Made by a program: the position numbers and the translations under genes
Assembly (NCBI GenBank): GCA_022478985.1
Contig: JAKSZP010009526.1
Span: 1 to 64,000 of the forward strand
Reading direction: 5' to 3'
DNA from: Massospora cicadina
Taxonomy: Eukaryota > Entomophthoromycota > Entomophthoromycetes > Entomophthorales > Entomophthoraceae
Length of the DNA: 64,000 nt
Notes under the pieces: model-generated
What the model was told of the DNA's origin: nothing
The model's input: the letters and a program-made list of their open reading frames with translations, nothing else
Database searches by the model: none
Shown here: positions 57,313 to 64,000 of the stretch, one piece after another
How positions within the stretch are numbered: the stretch's first letter is position 1
Layout of the letters: each line of letters begins with the position of its first letter

Positions 57313-58919
57313 TGGTCCTCTATGATAACGTGTATTCAGGAAGAAGGGAGGTTTAAGGGAGCCATTTCTTATTGGCCCTCTTCTATAGCAGCCCTTCCTT
57401 GATTTTAGTGTCCCAGGTAATCTTTTGGAGCTCAACTTGGACCTCAAGAGTTTTCAATTTTTAATGTTTAGGTTGACCAATAAGATAATATAGTCAGTCT
57501 TCCTTGGGAACAGAGCAGCCAGCATTGGCATCCTAGAGAGGCCATTGGCATTTTGGTGGATGACACCCACATTATGGACAAAGGTGAATTAATAAATCTG
57601 CAGTCTTAAGGCCCATTTAGCTAAACGTTTATCCACGTCCTTCATCTGCTGGAGCCACCAGAGCAAGGAATGATTGGTGACAATGGTAAAGTGGGCCCAT
57701 AGAGATAGGGCTAAAAATTTTAGATTGCTAGAAAGACATTCAGGCCCGCTCAGTAGTGCTATAGTTCCATTTGGCCTTACATAAAGTCTTTCTAAAATAG
57801 GCCACTGGGTGGTCGACTTGATTTTCATCATGCTAGGCTAGGATGGCCCTGACACTGAAATCACTAACATTTGTGAAAAATAAGAAGGGTTGTTCAAAAC
57901 GTGGGTGGACTAAAATGGGTTTAGTGCAAAAAACGGCCCTCAACACATTAAAGACTGTTCTTGTTCTGCCCACCATTAGAAAAAGGCACGTTCTACTTCA
58001 AGAGGCAAAAAATAAGTTCGCTAGGTTGGCAAACTGAGGTATAAATAACAATAATAACCCATCATGACAAAGATACATGAATATACCTTAGACTCTAGGG
58101 AGCAACATCTTTGTTATGGCGTTGACTATCTGGTATGGGCTGGATGCCATCTTTTAAGATCTTGTGTCCTAGAAACTAATTTTGTATTGGAAGAAGGAGC
58201 ACTTTAAGGGCTTGAGCTTTATTGAAGCCTTCTGTAAGCCAATTGAAAAAACTTTCTAAAGATGCTTGACGTGTCCAAAAAAGTTCGTGAGAAGACAGTA
58301 ATGTTGTCAAGGTAGATGAGGACATGAAAGATTCAATTCTTTGGGGATCCCATCCATCGCATATTGGAAAGTGGCTGGCGCGTTACAGAGGCCTTGGGCA
58401 TCCTTGTGGGCTTAAATATACCTTCATTGGCTAAGAGCACGCACTTGGTTTGACCTTCCAGGGCGAGATCAACTTGCCAATATCCGATGGAAAGGTCCAT
58501 GGCGGAAAAGTACTGCAATCCAGCAAGCAGAAGGAGTGAATCGTCAATTTGGGACAGAGGATAACTGTCCTTCTTGGTGATGGAGTTGATCAACACTAGT
58601 ACATTACCACCTGATGGCTGACGTCCTTCTTCTATACCAGAAGGAGGAGAGAAGCCCAAGGGTTTTGATAAGGCACTAAGAGTCTGGCTTTGAGTAGTTG
58701 TTTAAGCTCCACAATCACATGGGCTTCTTTGACCTAACTTTTGGTGAGGTTGGGACTTAAAAGGGGGAGTGTCCCCCATTCTCCACATTATAAAACCCTG
58801 TTTATTCATATAAGGTTGTAATTTGAGTAAAAAATATGTTTGATTACTCCTCCATCAATTCTTAGCTTTGTGTTGTTGGTCTTCAATGAGATCCTTTCTG
58901 ATACTGGTGTCAGCCAGGG
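57313..58919 (-). pseudogene. pol: Element E RT and RNase H
   Basis: RT (58160-58770): SITKKDSYPLSQIDD, FSAMDLSIGYWQVDLALEGQ, TKCVLLANEGIFKPTRMPKA, and the box IYLDNITVFS near 58300 with the second Asp changed to Asn. RNase H (57590-57870): FTIVTNHSLLWWLQQMKDVD, KRLAKWALRLQ. Then HQNANGLSRMPMLAALF at about 57530, the empty site for insertion C. The part nearest 57313 corresponds to about 25410 of A; everything from there to about 26335 of A is absent. Confidence 0.82.
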
Positions 58920-59736
58920 TGTTGAATTTTGGTTCTCTTCTGATGGCTGGTTCTTCTTCTGCAGTGGAATGGAGTTTCGTACATCTATTGTATGACAACA
59001 ATAGACTAGATGGTGACTATAATTCAAAAATTAACTCCTTGGTAATAGTACTCTAAATTCATATTCCCCTGTATTACTTGGACAATGGCATGCCGCCCTG
59101 ATCTTACTGATCCCAAGTAAATTCTCGATTACTTCATAGTAAAGTATCAAAAAAAGTTTATAAGTTAAACTATAAACTAGTGGTAGTAGTTGAATGTTTT
59201 TTATTAGGATCAACTTAGAGATAATTAATAGGGTTCAATGTTCACCACATCTTACCCATGTCATCTCAAAAACAATGGCACTTGGCCAGAGGAAAATGTA
59301 AAATGTTCATTTGAGGGTCTACAAATACTTTGACTCAGGGCATCTTGCTCAACCTCAGGGTCAATGTAAATAACGTCATCATTCTCAAGATGGTGTTTTG
59401 GATGTGTCTGCAAATAGCTGAACTAATTCTCTTTTACAAGCAATTAGCAGCACATACCAAGGCGATTCATATCACTAATTAGTAATTAATTTAATTAAAA
59501 ACTCAACTGACATTTAAACTAATTTTTTTGAAATAGACCAACAAAGCCCACATGCTGAGTTATTAAGTAAAAACCTAATGTTAAGTCCGACCTAACCAAT
59601 AAAGCCCTCAAGCTCATGTTATCATTGTTGAATATTATTAAGTGTAATTGCTAGGCCATAAATCCCAAATTTGGTATACTTAGGATATTTTTGGTTTATG
59701 GTAATTGACGATTTAGATCCAGTTAACTATTAAACA
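58920..59736 (-). mobile_element. Element F 3' LTR
   Basis: 817 bp, highly similar to 61767-62583 along its full length (for example acttggacaatggcaYgccg and aaggcgattcatatcac), with scattered substitutions. Confidence 0.93.
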
Positions 59737-60124
59737 CTTCCCCCTCCTTGACTGGATAAAAGTGGAGGGTATTCTTTTTCTTTTAGTCACAACATCCAAT
59801 TTTTCTCAACCTTCAGAATAGGATGCTACGTTATAAGCCTTTGGCCTGGATAACAGTTAGTTCAGGCGTGCTGCCTTCGTTTCCTAGGCTCTATTCTTGC
59901 TGCAGCTCCAGAAATTGATAGCAAACTTAAACTAGCCCCCTTGGCTTTGATTTCAATCTTCTCCCCTCCCAAAAAAGGGTATTAGCTTTAGTGGCGATAA
60001 GGCTTTAAAATTTATTAATTAAATTTATCTTCCTTTATTTGGTTTTTTGCATTATGATAATTTTTATCATTTTTTTTTTTTTTTTTGTTTTATATTTATT
60101 TTTTATTTTTCATATTTTTCATTT
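59737..60124 (-). other. Element F 3' noncoding region
   Basis: From the gag end to the polypurine tract. Contains a run of 17 T (60070-60086) inside a 120-bp T-rich stretch, otherwise nothing recognised. It takes the place of the missing pol. Confidence 0.65.
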
Positions 60125-61766
60125 TTAATAAGAATCAATAGAGCTTACTAAGTGGATTAGGGAAGAATCCAACGAGTTAAGAGTATGAATCAGGGTATTT
60201 CCAATACTAGGACATTCATTGATGAATGTGTCAATTGATATAGTTATATTCACCCCCTTCAAGATTAGGGTATCTGACGCATTGCTCAGCCCCAAAGCTT
60301 GAGTATTCTCAAATATCTTTTGCACATATGGTTTAGCAACTACTTCAGAGGCTTCAGGTATGACACCCTTACTCTGAGAGTGAGTTACCACATGTATGTT
60401 CGTAAATTCTTCATTTGGTGCTAAAATAGAATTTGTATTGCTAAAAATTGAGGCCCCATGGCCCAAGTTTTCATGTCGGTCAGGTGGAACTGGTGTTTTT
60501 GACACAACAGATTGTCCCGCATTTATTGTACTTGTTATTTTCCCTCCACCTGTGCGTTATTTAAAAGGACTACATTAACACCATGCTGATGGCATTGGGA
60601 AGCATAATGTCCTTTATGATTGCAGTTATAGCAATTAATCTCATTTTATGGGCGTGAGGCCCTTGTATTTGAGTTTTGTTCATTTTTTAAAGTTGGATTA
60701 CTATCAATATTGTTTTCAAAGGGCTTTCCAGCATAGGCAGCAGGTCCTGATCTGTATCTGGTATTAGGAGGGCCATAATTTTCTGAACATCTGTGCATGT
60801 AATCACCCAATTCAGATGTTGCAAGGTTTTGTACAAAAGCAGGCAATAAAGTGTTTGAAAAATTTGGGTAAGGTTCTACTGCATGTTTTAGTGCAATCTT
60901 AGCATCAAAATTGACCATAGCCTTTGCACCTAGGAGAACTTGAGCTTCACAATAGAATCAATCTGCAAATTAATCAATTTTTCAATCTTTTTTAAAAGCT
61001 GAGATTCATAAATTTGGATTTTCTGGTTGACATTCGTTCTGGTCCTCCAAATTCATGAAACACGGCCCCTTTGACTTCAGCATAGGTTGGGTTTTCATCC
61101 AAATGAGGCATAATAAACTAAATACTCCATTCATCTAAGCAGTTGATCATAGTGGCTGCTTTGTTATGTTCACTGCCCCATACATGGCCATATCAAAGCG
61201 TTTGATAAAAGTGGCTATATTTCCATTCTTGTCAAAAGCAGGCAGATTTGCTGGTTTAAGATTATCACATTCCCGTCTATGGTTATCATGATTACTTCTT
61301 TGTTGACTTGAGCTGGGCGTACTAGGGCGCTGAGGCATTGTATCACGGTTAGAGAAACTTGGGTTGTCCAAAGCAACCATTCTACGTGGCAGTTGCCGCC
61401 ATGGCCCATTAATCTCATAATGTTCAGAGGCATCACTATCAGTAAATTCGCTTTAGGCGTGCTGGCTTTGACAATCGTTCAATATTGCAAATTCCCATTC
61501 AGATTGGTCATTTTGCAATTGAAGAGCAGAAATCACTTGATCTTTTTCTATGATTTTCTTCCTTAACCCATTCACTTCTTCATGTAGGGCATTATATGCC
61601 TCATTAATAAAAAAGACTTCTTCAGTGAGATTATCAATTTGATGACTCATTATGTCCGCTGAGTCTTAGAAATCTTATAAATTCATCCTTAGAAAATTGA
61701 TATAGCCAGGGGTTGCTCCCCTGCTCAGCGTGGTCACCATCTGAGTTCCCAGCCATGAACGCCACT
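60125..61766 (-). pseudogene. gag: Element F gag
   Basis: Starts at the ATG inside the PBS (61754, MAGNSDGDHAEQG). A frame change follows, then a coiled coil (61453-61650: HQIDNLTEEVFFINEAYNAL, VNGLRKKIIEKDQVISAL), a capsid segment (61147-61380: LPAFDKNGNIATFIKRFDMA), another at 60646-60918 (MVNFDAKIALKHAVEPYPNF), and a zinc knuckle CYNCNHKGHYASQC (60592-60633). The C-terminal part (60125-60505) reads VVTHSQSKG, VVAKPYVQKIFENTQ, which aligns with VVTRAKAKK, VALPYTQQLVEKIQ near the gag end of B. It stops before the protease motif. Interrupted by a few stops and shifts. Confidence 0.85.
61749..61764 (-). promoter_or_regulatory. Primer-binding site of F, overlapping gag ATG
   Basis: On the minus strand TGGCGTTCATGGCTGG follows the LTR after two bases. 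The ATG of gag is part of the PBS. It differs from the TGGTGCT site of A, B and G. Confidence 0.6.
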
Positions 61767-62583
61767 TGTTGAATTTTGGTTCTCATCCTACGGCTGGTTC
61801 TTCTTCTGAAGTGGGATGGAGTTTTGTACATTCATTGTATGATGACAATAGACTAGATGGTGACCATAATTCAAGATATAACTCCTTGGTAATAATACTC
61901 TTAAATTGTATTCACCTGTCGTTACTTGGACAATGGCACGCCGCCCTGTTCTTACTGATCCCAAGTAAATTTTTAACTAATACAAAGTAAAGTATTAAAC
62001 ACAAAAAGTCTATAAGTTAAACTATAAAATAGTGGTAGCAGTTAAATGTTTTTTATTAGTATCAACTTAGAGATAATTTGTAGGGTTCTATGTTCACCAC
62101 ATCTTACCCAAGACATATCATTTTCAATGACACTTGGTTAGAGGAACATGTAAAATGTTCATTTGAGGGTCTACAAATACTTTGACTCAGGGCATCTTAC
62201 TCGGTCTCAGGGTCAGTGAAATAGTGTCATCATTCTCAAGATGGCGTTTTGGACGCATCTGCAAATATCTGAACCAATTCTCTTTCACAAGCAATAAGCA
62301 GCACATACCAAGGCGATTCATATCACTAATTAGTAATTAATTTAATCAAAAACTTGACCAACATTAAAAACTAATTTCAACATAACCCACAAAGCCCACG
62401 TGCCCAAGTTACTAAGTCGAATTTAATGTTAAGTTTAACCTAACCAACAAAGCCCTTGAGCCCATGTTATCATAGTTGGATATTATTAAGTGTAATTTTT
62501 AGGCCACAGTCCCAATTTGGATATACTTAGGATATTTTTGGTTTATAATAACTGACAATATAGATCCAGTCAACCATTCAACA
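61767..62583 (-). mobile_element. Element F 5' LTR
   Basis: 817 bp, exactly the length of the other LTR. Ends TTCAACA on the plus strand, followed by CAGGG. Confidence 0.93.
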
Positions 62584-62588
62584 CAGGG

Positions 62589-64000
62589 CCACTGGTGTTA
62601 TCTTCAACCAATGTCCCGTAGGCCCCAAAACTATGGACATGGTGACATCCTCTACTGGTAAAAAGTGGACATAGATGGCGGGACTGTTTGAGCCTGTACC
62701 CTGGGTCTGTCAGTAAGGTTAGCCAGCAACGTGGAGATAGATCTGGCATAAGCTGGATCTAGGATTCCTGGGCAGTTTAGCACCTCCTTGGCAGACAGGT
62801 TGTATAGGACTCAGAATACCAGCAGGTATCTGGAGTGGATGTTAACATGGACCCAGTTGTTAGCAATGATTTGGGACTTCAAAGTTATAGTGATTAGCCT
62901 AGGTAAGTAGATCGGCATGCCTTCTTGCCCATCAACAGCAGGTGAAGACACCCAGACCTGAAAGTCCCTTATGTGATATTTGAGTAGATTGGTTTGGCCA
63001 TACACTTGTAGGAAAGATCAGGGCTTGCCCTCCATCTTAAAGTAGTGGGAGGTTTCAAAGATTAAGGGACCTGATGTAACAGGAGAGATAAAAACCCGTC
63101 ATCATAATCTACTACAGCTGAGTAGTCTTAAAGAACCTGTGTTCCAAGAAGGAGGTCATAACTGGGGTTATTCAGCGTGATGGCGGGGTTATTTACAAAG
63201 AGCTTCCCAAATCAGATAGTTAGGGAAGAATAGGCCCTATAGATTGGGTAAGGTGTGGGCCAACCATGCCATACTCCATATAGTGTGGAAAGTTCGGAGC
63301 AATCTTGTTACGCTTCATCAACTTGGACAATAATATGTTTAAAGGATAACCACTTTCGACTATGACAAGAACCAGAATCTTATGGGTTTGAACTGTGACA
63401 CGAGTAACCAGACTTCTGAACTAGGGAGATAGCGTGAGAAACATGGGTGAGTCATCAAAAAATAGTCTGCAGTATCAATTTTTTTATTAATGGGTACCAG
63501 AACTTCTTCTTCAGGTACAATAGCTCTAGGTTCACTCAAGGTTATGGATGATTCCTGAGGCGTTGTAGGGATTTAAGCATGAAGTTACTCGTCCTTCATG
63601 CTGATGGATGTTTTTACCGCCTCCTCAACAAGTTATTTTCAGCATGTCTCAGCGCTTTGTTGGAAACGATGGCTGTAGGTGTCTCAAGGTCAAGGATTCT
63701 TTTGGTTTTTGACCACGTGGACATAAGGATGGTTAAAGGAACCTGAAGGGGTTGCCTTGGAGTGCAGGATCAACGCTAGGATCTCATTAATTGCTTTTTT
63801 GATTTTTTGAGTGCAGTTAGAACCATTTTTTGGCCAATCATATGCATTTAGCCCTCAGGATAAAATCCCAATATGGAGATGACAGTGTTAAAGGCTTCAT
63901 CCAAGGCAATAAAATCGGTGGTAATCAAGTTTTACGCTTGAGCGTACAAACAGATATTAAACTTCATGGGGCTCTCAACTTTATTCAGGTGGATACCCAT
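62589..64000 (-). pseudogene. pol: Element E linker, protease and gag C-terminus
   Basis: The linker at 62811-63005 (TLKSQIIANNWVHVNI) matches A. The protease at about 63270-63400 reads ILVLVIVESGYPLNIL, LMKRNKIAPNFPHYMEYG, with the catalytic Asp replaced by Glu. The gag C-terminus at 63840-64000 reads GIHLNKVESPMKF, ICLYAQA, YPEG*MHMIGQK and is uninterrupted where A carries B. The element continues beyond the window. Confidence 0.8.

Larger units (their letters stand above)
58915..62588 (-). mobile_element. Gag-only LTR element F
   Basis: LTRs 61767-62583 (5') and 58920-59736 (3'), both 817 bp and TGTTGAATTTT on the plus strand. Perfect duplication CAGGG at 58915-58919 and 62584-62588. The PBS in element sense is TGGCGTTCATGGCTGG, two bases after the 5' LTR. 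The polypurine tract aaggagggggaag precedes the 3' LTR. The internal 2030 bp hold a decayed gag with zinc knuckle and end where the protease should start; there is no pol. It is inserted in the protease-RT linker of E. Confidence 0.94.
49202..64000 (-). mobile_element. Ty3/gypsy element E (A family), runs off the window
   Basis: A second member of the A family on the minus strand. Its 3' LTR and polypurine tract are at 49202-49695. The pol C-terminus follows to 49805, then nested LTR X (with LINE and Y), RNase H and RT at 57313-58919, nested element F, then linker, protease and gag C-terminus from 62584 to the window end. It carries the uninterrupted versions of the sites where B, C and a micro-retroposon sit in A. 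About 0.9 kb of integrase is missing at the X junction. Confidence 0.85.

Noticed and set aside
58980..59020. Another micro-retroposon at the agactagatggtgac sequence (also at 61850)
   Set aside because: It resembles the agtactagatggt motif by chance; it is part of both F LTRs and has no A-tail or flanking duplication.
1..64000. CRISPR arrays, operons, tRNA or rRNA genes
   Set aside because: The tandem repeats lack unique spacers of constant length, all coding remnants are eukaryotic retroelements, and no tRNA cloverleaf or rRNA segment was recognised.

Overview
The window looks like a stretch of fungal nuclear chromosome made almost entirely of transposable elements. I found no host protein gene, tRNA or rRNA. 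The mix of Ty3/gypsy LTR elements (including chromodomain chromoviruses), a non-LTR element with a CCHC ORF1, and heavy decay that turns CGA codons into TGA suggests a repeat-rich filamentous fungus. A basidiomycete is my best guess, with low certainty.

The left half is one nested stack. A G-family LTR element (LTRs 2222-3002 and 27704-28598) was hit by gypsy element A (4008-26993, plus). A was then hit by gypsy element B (6334-16139, plus), by chromovirus C (18871-25201, minus) and by a tiny 5'-truncated retroposon (17499-17516). To the left lie part of a B-family LTR (1-795), a 164-bp tandem repeat and an A-like LTR (1657-2142). To the right of G come a short solo LTR (28691-28961), a direct-repeat pair H, and chromovirus D (31107-38418, minus) with a perfect TSD at the edge of H.

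From 38457 to 47704 lies a very AT-rich gypsy element I (minus). Its gag zinc knuckle, protease, RT, RNase H and integrase can still be traced, but 2.8 kb of three unrelated tandem repeats sits inside its RT region. The interval 47705-49201 is AT-rich and unassigned.

The right end (49202-64000) is a second A-family element, E (minus), running past the window. It contains a B-family solo LTR X, itself hit by a LINE (50367-55593, 18-bp TSD) and by a second solo LTR Y, and a gag-only LTR element F (58920-62583) with a perfect TSD. E keeps the empty sites of the B, C and small-retroposon insertions seen in A, so it serves as an internal control for the nesting.

All elements carry stops, frameshifts or lost catalytic residues. 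The best preserved are the LINE (FADD intact, ORF1/ORF2 joined by an ATGA overlap) and B (protease DSG, RT YLDD and integrase D-D-35-E all visible). The most unusual observations are the gag-only element F, three micro-retroposons sharing one 3' end, the tandem-repeat block inside I, a 111-bp pure GC dinucleotide tract in one LTR of C, and a common primer-binding sequence in A, B and G.
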